A stretch of 64,000 nt of DNA from Chloranthus sessilifolius. Its lineage: Eukaryota > Streptophyta > Magnoliopsida > Chloranthales > Chloranthaceae. The notes below the pieces were generated by a model. That model did not search any database, was not told where the DNA came from, and worked only from the letters and a program-made list of their open reading frames with translations. Positions 1-12,145 of the stretch are shown piece after piece. The first letter of the stretch is position 1. Each line of letters opens with the position of its first letter. The stretch is taken from the NCBI GenBank assembly GCA_021018995.1, contig CM037591.1, positions 73,621,901 through 73,685,900 on the forward strand. Direction: 5' to 3'. Both the position numbers and the translations under genes were made by a program.

Positions 1-339
1 TGGGAAGCTAAGGATAAAAGATTTAAAATATTTTAAAATAATGAACATATAATGACTAACTGAATAATTAGTAATATACAAAAAATTAGTCTATATTTTA
101 AATTTGTAGTTTGGAAAAATATTTTGAAAAATTCAAAAATATTTGAAGTTTGTCGGTAACTTCTCTGAAAACTTTCAGGAGACTACAACTCCTCCACTAG
201 GGATCACCTAAGGGTTTAAACGCTTGTTGCATATGTTAAATGCAATCGTGCTCCCTACGAAAGTGGCATTTAAATTTAAGTTTTAAATATTTATGTTTCC
301 TTGTTTGCTAGGGACTAGCAAAACTTAAATTTGGGGATG

Positions 340-1794
340 TGATCAGTCACATAATTTACTATTTTATCATCCTTAACTTAGTGATACTAGGTCATAGTTT
401 GCTACTAACGAGTTATTGATGTGCAGATATTAAAGATAAGCAGTAAATTAGAGCCTAAGTGTTAATCTTTATGAAAATGAACTAAAAAAATAATAAGAAA
501 AATGATTGAGCGAAATAAACAATTTGCCGCTACTGAAAGTCAGAAAATCGTAATTTACGATTCTTCAAAAAGAGATAAAAAGAGAAAAGTGATAAAGCAT
601 AATCCAGAGAATAGTCAACTATGAGGAAGCCTACTGAAGATAGAAAATCGTGATTTACGATTTTCTAGAAAAGAAGCTATAAAGAAAAAAATCGCTATTT
701 ATGATTTCCCAAAAATAGAAGCTTTCCTACTATTATTGTTGTTGCTGATCATGTGAGAACTATCACCACCATATCTAGAATTAGAAGACTCCTGCAATTA
801 GAAGTCTGATGAACCATAGATCTGAGAAGATTGATAAAGATTTAAAGCCGAAGGACTCTACTGCTGCTACATAAAGAACATTCTAGAAGTGCATCAACTA
901 AAGATAAAATTAGGAATTAGAGTTATATTAGGATACTTTTGTTTTTAGTAGTTTCTTTTATTAGAACTAGATCTTTGTAAATCGACCCCTTATGATCTAT
1001 AAAGAAGAGGGTTCGGTATAGGAATAAGCATCGAAGAATTTTAGCATTAATTGACACCTGAGGTTGGATTTTCTTTTGATCAAAGTAGTGTATACTAGTT
1101 AGAGTAGATTAGATATCAGAGGTTTCTCAAGAGCAATTGACAACTACAATTGAGTGCTGAAGATTAGTGTAGATATCTGTAATTTCTCAGAAGCAATTGA
1201 CAACTGCGGATGAGGGGTGAAGGATATATTTTACTTTGCTTTCTAGTTTAGATTTTATTTGCTTTATAAACATCTCCAAGTTTTAATTTGAATTAACAAC
1301 TCAGGTTAGAATTTACAAATTAGTGTAACGTTTTGACTTTTCCATCTTCAGTTTGCTAGAGTTTGATTGACGCCCAAATTTCTGGTTAATTGTTGATTAG
1401 ATTAAATCTGTATTGATAGGACCTTAGACTTGATTGATGACCAATGCTAGGAAACTAGAAATATGGTGTAACGGTACTGTTTATTTTCATAAATATTCAA
1501 AAGCTGAAGATTAAGATTGACGACCTTAATCTGAAGGAGGATTAGGATTTATTTTTATGCACTTTAGTTTAGAAAATCATTCTTTTATTCATTTTTCTCT
1601 AGTAGATTAGGAAATCTTCAAGATAGATAAAAGTTTTTAAGATAGGGATTTAGATAGAAGATATGAACTAGGAATTAATAAGATAATAAACTTCCTCGTG
1701 AGAACGACCTTATGCTAGTACTATAATTTCCATTATACGCTTACAATAGGTTAAGACTTGAATTTAATATAATTATAATACACAATAACAATCA
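340..1794 (+). repeat. 3' LTR of element D
   Basis: The LTR starts TGATCAGTCAC directly after the polypurine tract TTTGGGGATG (330-339), the same arrangement as TTTGGGGGTG followed by TGTTATGCAC in element A. It ends near 1794 (AATCA). Length is about 1455 bases. It holds three palindromes at 543-709 and no clear open reading frame. The right boundary could be off by a few bases because only one LTR is visible. Confidence 0.65.
543..709. repeat. Three palindromes in the LTR of D (D-type)
   Basis: Copies lie at 543-565, 643-665 and 687-709. The best copy has left arm AAAATCGT, centre GATTT and right arm ACGATTTT; the flanking G and C extend the pairing to 9 bases per arm. The third copy is degenerate. 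Arm and centre lengths match the palindromes of elements C and B although the bases differ. Confidence 0.7.
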
Positions 1795-2800
1795 AGTCAG
1801 TAATCCCATTGCACTCCTTAAATCCTACTGTGGGGACATGTGCCAATACGGGGGGATGAGCGTTTGTTCATAAAGGTATTGCAGAAGAGCCTCAAAGGCC
1901 TAGCGTTAAGGTGGTTCACTTCCTTGGAACCTTCTATAATCAAAACGTGAAAAGATCTGACCATTTTGTTTTAAGAGCAATATGTCTATAACATAGATAT
2001 CGAACCCTGCAAGTCAGATCTAGCTCGCCTAAAATAGAAACCCGATGAGACGTTTAGCGACTACCTTGGGCGGTGGAGAGCATTGGTAGCTCAGGTCCGA
2101 AATAGAATACCCGATGATGAGCAGATCAATATGATCTTAAAAAGTACCCTGCCAGTCATCTCGGACTTCCTAGTGTACCAACAGCAGTCTAGCTTTGCTG
2201 ATTTGGTAGGGAATTCCAATCGTTGTGAAGATGCGATCAGAGAAGAGCGCTTGAGCAAGAATGTGTCTGGTGGGGCCAGTGGGGTTCGAAGGTTCACTGA
2301 ATAGAGGAACGATAGAAGAACTGGTGTAGATGTGCAAACTGTTGTAAATACACGACCCAATACCAGCATAACCCCATTCCAATTTAAAGCTGCACAGCCA
2401 GCTCCAGCCAGAAGCGAGCCAATACAAAGAACCAGAAATGGGCAAGGGGCACAGATAACCCTAGAATAGAGAAGGGCTCGTTTTGATCGGGTTTTCACTC
2501 CTTTAGGACAATCTTTGAACATCTTATTTCCCTTGCTAATTGAGAAAGGTTTGGTCACTGCACTCTAGCCACAACCTCCGCCAAATGCTTTTCCAAAGAA
2601 TTACGTTCCAAATACCCATTGTAATTTCTATCAAGGACCAGGCCACCCAACCGATCGTTGCTTCCCTTTAAAGCATGCGATACAGGACTTAATAGAGGCT
2701 AACAAGATCATTCCTCTAGCACTTCCCCAGGACAACCAACATGCCAACACATCAAGTGTCGTTATCGCCACATCCACCTGGTGGAGCAGGCCCAAGGCCG
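1795..2800 (+). pseudogene. gag: gag fossil of element C (capsid and zinc knuckle)
   Basis: Reading frames here match the Tat gag core: a stretch about low-complexity-free capsid with words such as CGDMCQY, LRWFTSLEP-like and FNDYLGRWRALVAQVRNRI-like, then a knuckle of the type C-x2-(H/Y)-x4-GH-x4-C at 2620-2661. The matching region of B is 36290-37260. Gag forms the particle that carries element RNA. The left part is cut off by element D. Broken in several places. Confidence 0.7.
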
Positions 2801-4365
2801 ACCATCAGCATGCTAGAGGAGGAGGACGAGGAGTTTGACCCATCAGATTACATCAGCACTCGGGAAGATTTTGTAACACCAAGGTAGAGAGATCGAGAGG
2901 ATAGAGGCATCAGAGTGATTGAGCCCTTGAATTTGGCCGATTACTTTCCTAATTCTGCACCACCAACAGAACCCTTAGATCTAAGGGTATATTTTCCATC
3001 ATCAGCTCCCGTCAACTATGTCCAAATCAATTCCTATCAACCATACACAGCAGCTCTTGCCAATTACCCCAAGGCTGATTTTTCCCCCCATCCCCTACCA
3101 ACACCAGTTAATTACCATTGGCCTTCCCCAATCACACCACCCCCGATACAGCCACTTACAATCCCCACTAACTTCACATGGCCCATTTTTTCCACTCCCC
3201 CAATCTACGCAACAAAGGTTAACAAAGTATTATCCACTCATCCCAATCCACCAATCCAAATACCTCAGAGACCTGCAGCTGCTCCATTTCAAATCCCAGG
3301 GCTAACCTACTACCCCCATCAGGTCCCACTTAGCTATGAACAAATGGATATCAATGTCGGTAACAGCAGAGTGGGGGCAGTGCATTTAGTCACTAGGCCA
3401 GGCAAGCAATTGGAAACACCAGCACTAGTCTGGCTGAAAGGAAAGAAGGAAACTACTACAGTAAACCCGTTTAAGAAAATGAGCAGAGAGCACATATTAG
3501 AAACTCAGCTGAAGAGAATACCGACCCATATCACAGTATGGGATCTGTTAATGACCTCCCCTCTCCATTTTCAAGCTTTGATGGATGCGTTAAAAAATAC
3601 ACATGTATCTATCCAAGTAAGCCCTGATGAAGTGGGACAGATAATTGGGCAAGTGCTGGCTCCTAATGCCATCTCTTTTTCAAATGTCAACCTGTCAGAG
3701 GAAGGAAATAATCATTCCAAACCCCTCATCATCACTGTAGAAGCCAGAAATTTGGTAATCCCATTGGTATTGATAGATAATGGATCAACCTTGAATGTGT
3801 GCTCACTCAAAACCGCAACCAAGATAGGGGTGGACCCCTCCGCATTCAAACCCGTAAGAACAAGTGCCTAGGATTTTTTAACACCAGAAGAGAGGTAATT
3901 GGGGAAGTTGACCTTGAGTTCGTCATCGGGCCAATAACCTTCTCCCTACCATTCCAAGTCATGGACATCAAATCTACTTTCAATATGTTATTAAGGCAAC
4001 CCTGGTTACATGAGGTTGGGGCAATACCTTCCACCCTACACTAAAAACTGAGATTTATAGCAGAGCAAAAGATTGTCACCATTCTGGGTGAAGGGCAAGA
4101 GGAAAGAGAAAAAGCTACACATAGTATGGAGAGACCCAAGGTATTGGATGTGCCGCACACTATCGAAGACACAGACCTCCATAGCTTTGAGTATGATGTA
4201 TTGACGGTAATCCCTAAGTCTCTCAAAAGAATCACTTTGAAAACTAGTGTAGGAATGGTCGCAACCATACCCATGCTCAAAAAATGGGGCTATCAGAAAG
4301 GAAAGGGACTGGGACCCCGATTGCAAGGCAGAAAGGAGCCAGTTAGGGCCAAGGGCTAACAACAA
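2801..4365 (+). pseudogene. Protease region with G-patch, element C
   Basis: A proline-rich linker (open from 2915, rich in PP, YFP and NYHWP) leads into an aspartic protease. The active-site word LIDNGS is near 3770-3787 and the typical Tat word RQPWLHEVGAIPSTLH follows near 3990-4040. A G-patch-like segment follows at 4249-4365 (KWGYQKGKGLGPRLQG), a glycine-rich motif that binds RNA or helicases in host proteins. The order linker, protease, G-patch is shared with B (37380-39000). The region is broken but the protease part is among the longest open stretches in C. Confidence 0.7.
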
Positions 4366-5155
4366 GTTAGATTTGGGTTAGGTTACAAGCCCACCGAAGA
4401 AGAAGTCCGAGAAGCTAAGGAAAAAGGCACGATCCATTGCTACATCAAAAGCTAAGAGAATAAGCGTAGAGGACGAACCCCGTCCTAGGCCTCACATCCG
4501 GAATACCTTCATAAGTGTAGGGATTATAAAGATTGATCATAATGGGGCAACACAAATAACCCCATACAAACCAGCAGCTCCTATTCACCCAACCAATCCC
4601 CAAATCATCCCCCAAACCTAGAAATAGACCTAGCCACTCTATCCATTTTTGTGGAGGAAATTTTAATACCTACACAATCTCCCCCTGTGGTAAACCACAA
4701 CAGGACCATGCTGACGTTTGAGGACAGAGTCCCAAACAAACCCAGGATCCACATGATGGAGGCTGACTCCCAAAGGCCATATCAATTAGCCTCCTCCATC
4801 CGAGCAGGTAAAGGGGTAGCACCGCATGTAAGGAATTGGGCATCCATGCCCCTAACTCTGAAAGTTTCAAGTGGCCTAAGATTCGACACCCGCTTTTAAA
4901 AAAAATAATAACCTATAAAAAGTAAGGTGAGCCCTTGGCAGCCAATGCCATGTGTATATAGGGACCTGCCATGCCAAGGGCCCATTTTCAAAGAAAAAGA
5001 AAAATCCAAAAAAATAAAAGAAATACCAAATAATCCATAAAAAATTATCTTTCAAAATTCCCAAGAAAATCAAAGAAATATGTGCCTTAATAGAAAAGCC
5101 CTTCCCACGTGAAATCGACCTCTTTCCTATAGAAATACAAGATGAGGTAGGAGTC
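4366..5155 (+). other. Linker between G-patch and reverse transcriptase, element C
   Basis: Weakly coding sequence that aligns with 38980-39780 of B. Words such as PTEEEVREAK just after the G-patch and MMEADS near 4755 are shared by both. Bases 4890-5060 are A-rich with no coding signal. Confidence 0.5.
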
Positions 5156-6663
5156 ATGAGTCTGGATGAGGATATCCCTTCTGAGGAGCTTCCTAATGAG
5201 ATCCTTGAACGGTACGCCGATTTTGAGCATGGCCCTACCCCGATCGTTGAAGAAACTGAGGACGTCAATCTAGGGACCGAGGAGGTTCCCAGAATCACCA
5301 AGATTGGAACATCACTATCTCCGAAGGAAAGAAAAAGCATGATTGATTTCCTTCGGTCATACGAAGATGTCTTCACATGGTCATATGAGGACATGCCTAG
5401 TTTGGGTACCGATTTGGTAGAGCATGAGTTGCTACTTTTCTCGAATGTTAGGCCAGTCAAGCAGAAGTTAAGATGTCTCTGACCTGAGTGGATGCTGAAA
5501 GTAAAAGATAAGGTTATCAAATAGTATGATGCAGGGTTTCTCATAGAATCCATGTACCCGCAGTGGCTAGCCAATGTAGTCCCGATACCGAAGAAAAATG
5601 GAAAGGTTCGAATGTGCATTGATTTATGAAAAACCAACAAAGCCAGCCCAAAGGACGATGTCCCATTGCCACACATCGATATCTTGGTCGATTACACTGT
5701 GAGGCATGGAATGCTCTCATTCATGGATGGATTCTCCGGATACAATCAGATCAAGATGGCGGAGGCGGACCACGATAAAACAAAGTTCATTACTCCATGA
5801 GAAACTTTCTGCTATCGAGTCATGCCTTTTGGACTGAAGAATGTTGGCGTAATATATCAGAGAGCAATGACAACACTCTTACATGACATGATGCATCGAG
5901 AGAAAACTACTAGGCTTCATTGTCAGCAGGAGAGGCATCGAGATTAACCCGATAAAGTAAAGGCCATCATCGAAATGCCACCGCCATCTATCGAGAAAGA
6001 GGTCAGAGGCTTCTTAGGCAGGATATAGTACATCAGTCAGTTCATTACATAACTCACTTCTATCTACACGCCGATCTTAAAGCTACTAAGGAAAAATTTG
6101 CTCATTGAATGGAACGATGACTGCCAAGCAGTGTTTGATAAAATCAAAGGTTAACTTCTCAACTCGCTGATATTAGTACCACCCGTACTCGGGAGACCAC
6201 TCTTAATGTAACTCTCCACAACAAAAATTTCGATGGGATGCATCCTAGGGCAGCAAGATGAGACAGGAAGAAGAGAGCAGGCCATCTACTATCTCAGCAA
6301 GAATTTACTGACTACGAGATGCTTTGTTCTCATCTGGAGAGAGCATACTTGGCTCTCATATGGGCTACACAGAGGCTCCGCCACTACTTGCTCTCTTAAG
6401 CCATTCTCCTACTTGCGTGAATGGACTCGCTGAAGTACCTATTCGAAAAACCAACTCTCACTGGTCGAACTACACGTTGGCAGCTCCTTCTATCAGAATT
6501 TGATATCACATATGTCACTCAGAAGTCGATTAAGGGGCAGGCACTTGCCGATCATCTTGCTGAGAATCCTTTACCTAACTATAAACCTTTGAGGACTGAA
6601 TTCCCAGATGTGGATATCTTGTTCATGACGGAGGATGACACAGCAAAAACGGAGGAGTTTTAG
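5156..6663 (+). pseudogene. Reverse transcriptase and RNase H fossil, element C
   Basis: The segment opens with the usual lead-in (SPKERKSMIDFLRSYEDVF, then MPSLGTDLVEHEL) and continues with RT words QWLANVV, KVRMCIDL, LSFMDGFSGYNQIKMAE and MPFGLKNV. RNase H follows near 6200-6600 (KVSMGCILGQQDETGR, then WQLLLSEFDITYVTQ). RT copies element RNA into DNA and RNase H removes the RNA strand. Similarity to B is high by eye over the whole segment. It is broken in many places and not functional. Confidence 0.75.
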
Positions 6664-7260
6664 GTAATGCACTTCGATGGGGCAGAAAATATTAAAGGTC
6701 AAGGAGTTGACGCCATTTTGATTTCACCAAAAGGGTCTCACATACCAGATTCCATCAAGCTTAACTTCCCGTGCATAAACAACATGGCCAAATATGAAGC
6801 CTACACAGCCAGCTTACAAGTAGCACTTGACCTGAATGTAACTCATCTCAGGGTACTTGGCGAGTCATAATTAATCATATGTCAGACAAAGGATGAGAAA
6901 CTGATCCCATACTATGAGCACTTCAAAGACCTAATAGCATGCTTTGAAGATATTAGCTTCTCCTATGCCCCACGAGCAAGAAATCGCTTCATCGATGCAC
7001 TGGCAATGTTGGCATCAATGTTATGGCGTTGAGATGAAGCTAATTATAATTGAGCAAAGAAATGAACCCGCCTTCTGCCTCCAGATTGAGGAACCCCCAA
7101 AGTTAGATGATGAGCCACCATGGTTCGCAGATATCAGAAACTTCCCCGAGACTAGTACTTTCCCTGAGGGGACATCCAAAGAAGACAGGCGGACCACCCA
7201 ATGCTTAGCAACCAACTACGTCATCTGCGGTGAGTGCCTCTACAAGCAATCATATAACAA
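6664..7260 (+). pseudogene. Second (archaeal-type) RNase H fossil, element C
   Basis: MHFDGAENIKGQGVDAILISPKG-type sequence begins at 6667, with NNMAKYEAYTASLQVALDL and LRVLGES after it. These are the conserved blocks of the extra RNase H that Tat-lineage elements carry after their own RNase H. A connecting stretch (7030-7260, AFCLQIEEPPKLDDEPPWF) leads to integrase. The same two parts occur at 41400-42018 in B. Broken. Confidence 0.75.
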
Positions 7261-8371
7261 TATCCTACTCTGATGCCTTACTGAAGGCAAGGCAGCCAAT
7301 ATCATGAAAGAGATTCACGAAAGAGTATGCGGGGCCCACGCCAATGGGCATATGCTCGCCAAGAAAATGCTACGACAGGGGTACTTCTGGACCACCATGG
7401 AAACTGACTGTTGCAAGCCCGTTTAGAAGTGTTGCAAATGCCAAGAACACTCTAGTCTGATACATGCTCCTACTATAAATCTACATTGCATGACCACTCC
7501 TTAGCCATTCGCCACATGGGGCCTCGACTTCGTCGGAAAGATCAACCCAAAAGCATAAAATGGGCATCAGTTCATCCTTGTCGCTATTGAGTACTTCACC
7601 AAATGGGTAGAAGCAGCGTCATATACGAATATCACGGCCAGTCACATCGAAAAGTTCATCAAGAATAATATTGTATGTCGATTCAATGTATCCAAGGACA
7701 TCATCACGGACAACGACACCAACTTCATAAATAAATACATAAGAGCCTCCTGCGAGCAGTACAAAATCAAACATCATCGCTCATCACCATATCGGCCGCA
7801 AACTAATGGGGCCATAGAAGCAGCTAATAAAATGGTCATCCACATCCTTGAAAAGATGGTTGTCACATATCGAAATTGGAGTGAAGTGTTTCCATTCACA
7901 TTATGAGCCTATCAAATGTCAATCTGTACCGCTACAGGGGCAACACAATTCTCCCTTATGTATGGAACTGAAGCAGTCCTGCCAGCCGAGGTTAAAGTAC
8001 CGTCACTCTGCATCCTCATCGAATCAGGCCTACCCGAGGCCGAAAGAGAGAGGTCCCACTTTGAGCAGCTAAACTTGCTGGATGAGAAAAGGCTCCTAGC
8101 CTTGTGTCATACCCAAGTTTATCAAGGGCGAATCGCACGCGCTTACCACAAACATGTTTGCGGCCGAGATTTGAAGGTGGGAGACACCGTACTCAAGAAA
8201 ATCTTCCCATCTCTCCATGCTAATCCGAGAGGGAAATTCAATCCTAACTCGGAAGGACCCTTTTTCATCCGAGACGTGCTCCCAGGGTACGCACTCTACC
8301 TTGCCACCATAGACGAAGATCAGTTTCCTGAGCCCATCAATGCTAGATACGTCCGACATTTCTATTCCTAG
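7261..8371 (+). pseudogene. Integrase fossil, element C
   Basis: The zinc-binding end is recognisable by HERVCGAHANGHMLAKK and CCKCQEHSS. The catalytic core shows WGLDFVGKIN, IITDNDTNF and GAIEAANKM, the expected D, D and E positions. The carboxyl end is open at 7916-8371 and finishes PEPINARYVRHFYS, as in B at 43100-43140. Integrase inserts the DNA copy into the host genome. There is no chromodomain, as expected for Tat. Broken in several places. Confidence 0.75.
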
Positions 8372-9016
8372 ATCTCCCATGGCAAGGTAAGTATTGATAA
8401 GATTGATACGTGACTGCTTAAGGACCCCCCATAAACGAGGCCATCATTTTAAAGCCAAGTAGCCAAAAGAAGCATCCTTGAATACTCATACCCTTGCTAT
8501 ACCTGTTGAGCCATTGGCCTTTCTTTCGCTAAACCCCTCCCTAGAAAGGAAGATGGAAAAAGTGTATATACCAAACAAAAAAAAGGAGAAAAAGAGTTAC
8601 CATGTAATATAAAAAAATTAGAAAAGCAAAATCCCAAAAAGAGGATGTCTAAAAAAAGCAAAAAGAATAAAAAATAGAAAAGAAAAAGTGGGGCATGTAC
8701 AGTCAAAATTCCCTAAGGAAGATGTGTACTATGGCAACTAGAACCCAATCAATTGAACCTTTTAACCCCAGAATACCTATAAAATTCTTAACCTATCCCT
8801 TTCAAACCCATGGCCAAGATACATCCCTGAAGAAATCCCTCTTTAAGGTTCACAAGCAATCAAAGTATCCGTTGAGTCAATGCAAGCCAAGCTGAGAGAC
8901 AACAAGAATTTCATCCCGCTAGTTATGACGGAATCGACGTCCATGTCGTGGCCTTCAGAAAAAGAAAATGAAGTAGAAAAGAAAAAAAAAAGAATACGAG
9001 CTCAAAGCAAGACAGA
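8372..9016 (+). other. A-rich non-coding sequence after integrase, element C
   Basis: AT-rich sequence with long A and AAG runs (8570-8690) and no supported gene. Short blocks align with 43140-43770 of B, for example the word GTGACTGCTTAAG just after the integrase stop, so this belongs to the element. Confidence 0.55.
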
Positions 9017-9210
9017 CATCGTGAAAACCAGAAAGGGCGCCACAGGTAAAAAGAGCGAGCTGGTGTGTACCAGGTAAAAACCTGCAAAAGGTGCCTGGGA
9101 TAAAAATGCTACTCACGAATGTAGTGAAACTCGAAAGGGCACTATGGGTAAAACGAGGGTAACAATGGGCATGGCAAAAGCCCATCTTGGGTGCTGTGAG
9201 TTAAAAAAGT
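9017..9210 (+). repeat. Imperfect repeats around GAAAGGGCGCC, element C
   Basis: Three to four imperfect units about 50 bases apart: each has GTGAAA or GTAAAA, then (C/A)GAAAGGGC or a relative, then a GG-containing word and GGTAAAA. Unit starts are near 9020, 9074, 9122 and 9175. The same units occur at 43770-43910 in B. Function unknown. Confidence 0.6.
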
Positions 9211-9499
9211 TGAAAAAGGAAAAAGAAAAAGAGAAAGTCATCAGTTACTCCCTTGGTTACAATTCCAATTTATTTGGTCGCCAATTAAGCCACTCATGTT
9301 AGCTCAATTCGGGTCTTGATCAGGTATACTTTTAGACCGCGCCGTCAAATGTATAACCTAGGGTAAGGATAAAAGGTCGATTCAATCTAAAGGGATGAGC
9401 ATTCCGACCTTGGTAAAAATTGCTGAACCTCACTGCCGACCACATAAACGGGTTCGGCTATGCTCAGAATGGGACTCACCATTGAGGCAACAAACAAAT

Positions 9500-9780
9500 G
9501 AAGAAAGGAGAGGACCACATTTGCAAAAGATAATAAATTTTTCTTTCCCATTTTCAGGCCGACCGGACCCCACTCCAGGATGATTGGTTCTATGATCGGA
9601 AGGACCACATTTGTAAAAAATAATAAATTTTCCTTTCGCATTTTCAGGCCAGCACTGTGCGCACCCCACTCCGGGATGATTGGTTCGATGACCGGAAAGA
9701 CCACATTTGCAAAAGATAATAAATTTTCCTTTCCCAGTTTTAGGCCGGCACTGTGTGCACCACATCCCAAAATGATGATC
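9500..9780 (+). repeat. Tandem repeat of 90-96 bases, element C
   Basis: Three copies marked by the word CCACATTTG at 9515, 9605 and 9701, each followed by AATAAATTTT(T/C)CTTTC and a GGCC(G/A) word. There is no counterpart in B, so the array arose in C or was lost from B. Confidence 0.75.
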
Positions 9781-9889
9781 AGCATAATACCCAATTTTCC
9801 CCTTTTCAAAAATAGAGAAAGTTAGAATTTATGTAAGATAATAAATTTCCCTTTTCCATTTACTTGTTTGTACCATGGGTTAAAATATA

Positions 9890-10115
9890 GGAAAAATGAT
9901 ACATATTGTCCAGCCCTAAAACTGATAGGTATTAGATGATACGTATCGGTATCAGATGATACATTCTAATGTATCATTTGATATTTTCAATTTATGCATG
10001 GGAGGCATCGATACGGTACTTTGAATGTACCTTATTGGTGAGGTCCAAAACCAATACGTTTCATTCGATACGTATCGGTATCAGACGATATTTTGACCAA
10101 TGGCCTATACTATAC
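9890..10115. repeat. Cluster of GATACGTATCGG repeats, element C
   Basis: The word GATACGTATCGGTATCAG is seen at about 9938 and again at about 10065, with related words (TGATACATT, ATGTATCATT, CATCGATACGG) between them in both orientations. It is absent from the matching part of B. It may be a small non-autonomous insertion or a local expansion of an inverted word; I see no clean terminal repeats or target duplication. Confidence 0.45.
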
Positions 10116-10297
10116 TTGCACCACATCTCAAAAAATAATCGGTGTGATGTCTAGCATCCGTTTCCTTTTTACAAAAGTTGAAAAAGACATAGAAACATAG
10201 AGAAAATATATATACCACAAAGATGTATCTGAACAGGAGTTTCTTATGCCCCCTTCTATGGTTTTGATCTATGCAAAAAGAAGTGTGCAGGATGGAA

Positions 10298-11818
10298 TCA
10301 ACGACCCAACTCACGCTTTAGGGCACAGATCTCTGTACGTAAAGCATTCTCTCGAACATCTGGCTCTGTCATCCAGTGGCCGTTAAGGATCTTATATCAT
10401 ATCCGGGAGACATCAGTAGCACCAAGAGTGCCACTCCAGGCTCCTTTCAGACAAAGAACCTCACACTCAGCTATGCCGGCTCGTGCTTCCGTCAACTCTG
10501 CTTTAACCTTTTATTTCTCTAATTGTTCGTGAAGGACTCACTTCTCATCTATCAGCAACTCAATACGGGTTAGAAGCATCCACTCCTTCTTTGGCCAAGG
10601 TCCCCCTGCATCACTACTCTTTGCTTGGTCCAAGTGACAAGTAGGAGGCCTCTCAGATAGTAGCTAAGCCTCATACTCTGGAGAAGATAAAATCAGATTC
10701 CCCTGCTCTAGATCGCACATGTGCATCGACTAACGTGTTTCTCAAAGAGCGGCTATCCTATCCAAGTCCTCAGAGGATCCCTGAGAAAAAATCAAGTCTC
10801 ATAGGGGTGGTTTTGTCACACAGGGCACTTGCTGAGAACAACCAAACTGGCGCAGCACCCGAAATGGGAAGTAGTATGTGCTGCTGGTTAAACCAAGAAG
10901 AGTGATTCCCTCATAATCTCTAGATTGAACTACTAGAAAAGACCTGTCGAATCAGGGAAACCTCCACACCAGTTCAGCCTCAGCCAGTCAAAGCTACAGC
11001 TCTTGTATATTCCCCTGCGGTAACCTATGGCATCGATCCAAAAGTAGCAAGCCGCCTCACCATGAACAACATAGAAGCGGGGCACGGGCCCTAAAATAGC
11101 GAAATGATCCCCAAGCTAGACCTGGAGCAGAATAGGACATCCCCGGAGGTACTCAATTTTTTCTCAAAGTAAAGGCGTCAAGGTAGCAGTAAAGCTCTGC
11201 CAAAACCAGATGCATTACTTAACGACCTCCCCCATGTTTCACCAGGACATCGCAAAGTGCAAGCGAGAAACTCTCTCCCCCAATATAGAAAAGGACCTCT
11301 GAGAGAAGACATAGAGCAAAAGCCTTTACGTTATGGATATTTCTAATCGGCAATTTCCACAGGCTCACATCGCCAAAAAGTTCTCTCAGGAATTTCATCG
11401 AACACCTGGTGGGCCAACCAACGAGGCTTTTCTCATAATCAGCTTTCTTCAAACCCAAAGTCGTGTGGACGGCTTTGGCGTAACCTGGTTTGAGCACTAC
11501 CCTGGCAAGGTTTCTATGCAACTTCAAACTCGACAGGATGGAGAGCTCCTCAAGAGTGAGAGTTAGCTCGCAGTTCCCAAAACGGAAGACATGGGTATCC
11601 ACTTCCCAAAAAGAAGTCGCCGCGTAAATGAGATCCCAAAGCGGAGGGACTCCAAGGAAATACGAGAGACGGGCCAATCCAAGCTGATCCAAATCTACAA
11701 GCTCGCTCTCGTTCAAGCTTTCAAGCCATTTCGTTAGAAAATTATACCCCATACCAGAAGAGGAAAGTATCAAGGTTTCGGACCCCCCATGCAAGGCAGG
11801 GTCGGAAAGCGGGTCCAT
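10298..11818 (-). pseudogene. Antisense gene 1 of element C (DUF7745-like)
   Basis: Runs against the element. The start MDPLSDPALHGG (11818) is shared with B (MDPLSNPPLRGG at 45329). An open stretch down to 11219 contains LNESELVDLDQLGLARL, then SFWEVDTHVFRFGNCEL and LTLEELSILSSLKLH. This pattern (a hydrophobic block, W/F-D-x-x-x-H-x-F-x-F, then P/LTLEE) resembles plant DUF7745-type proteins, a family name given from memory. Further down, VWLGDHFAILGPVPRFYV at about 11090 and a likely carboxyl end ALKRELGR near 10300 continue the gene. Its role is unknown; such extra genes are known in Tat-lineage elements. Broken. Confidence 0.6.
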
Positions 11819-11978
11819 GATCATACAAAGATGTTTTTGAAATTACAAATCAATGTAAGACAATGGACCCACCCTTGGGGAAGCAAAACATGACAGCAGA
11901 AAATACAAGACCCAATTAAAAGAAAGAGCAAAAGGTGCATTCTCGGGCCTAAAAGGCCCCACACTCCCCAAAAAGCAC

Positions 11979-12145
11979 CTAGCGTGTGTAATACACACGC
12001 TAGTGCAAAATTTCCCAGATTTTACGTGGTATGTCTATTACACACGCTAACCCAAAAATCCCTAGGGCATGCTTAGCATGTATAATATAAATGCTAGGCC
12101 AATTACCTCCCATAATTGCCTAGCGTATATATTACACATGCCAGG
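11979..12145. promoter_or_regulatory. Four C-type palindromes upstream of antisense gene 1
   Basis: Copies at 11979-12003 (perfect: CTAGCGTGTGTA, one base, then its complement), 12024-12050 (degenerate), 12072-12098 and 12119-12145. Core arms are AGCGTGTG and CACACGCT around TAATA; several copies carry CATGTA-type arms. They lie 160-330 bases upstream of the start of antisense gene 1. A TATA-like word (AATAAATAG on the minus strand, near 12235) lies just beyond them, so the copies may be in the promoter or the 5' leader. B has four copies of its own palindrome at the same place. Confidence 0.7.

Larger units (their letters stand above)
1..1794 (+). mobile_element. Element D: 3' end of an Athila-type LTR retrotransposon
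   Basis: Only the right end of this element is in the window: about 340 bases of 3' untranslated sequence, a purine tract and one LTR. Positions 150-339 align by eye with 29630-29810, the same part of element A (shared words such as GGGACTAGCAAA and CTCCACTAGGGATCACC), so D and A are related. The LTR ends in a sequence resembling other Athila LTR ends, and directly after it the gag of element C resumes. D therefore inserted into the gag of C. The partner target duplication lies outside the window, so the exact right edge (1794) is an estimate. Confidence 0.75.
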
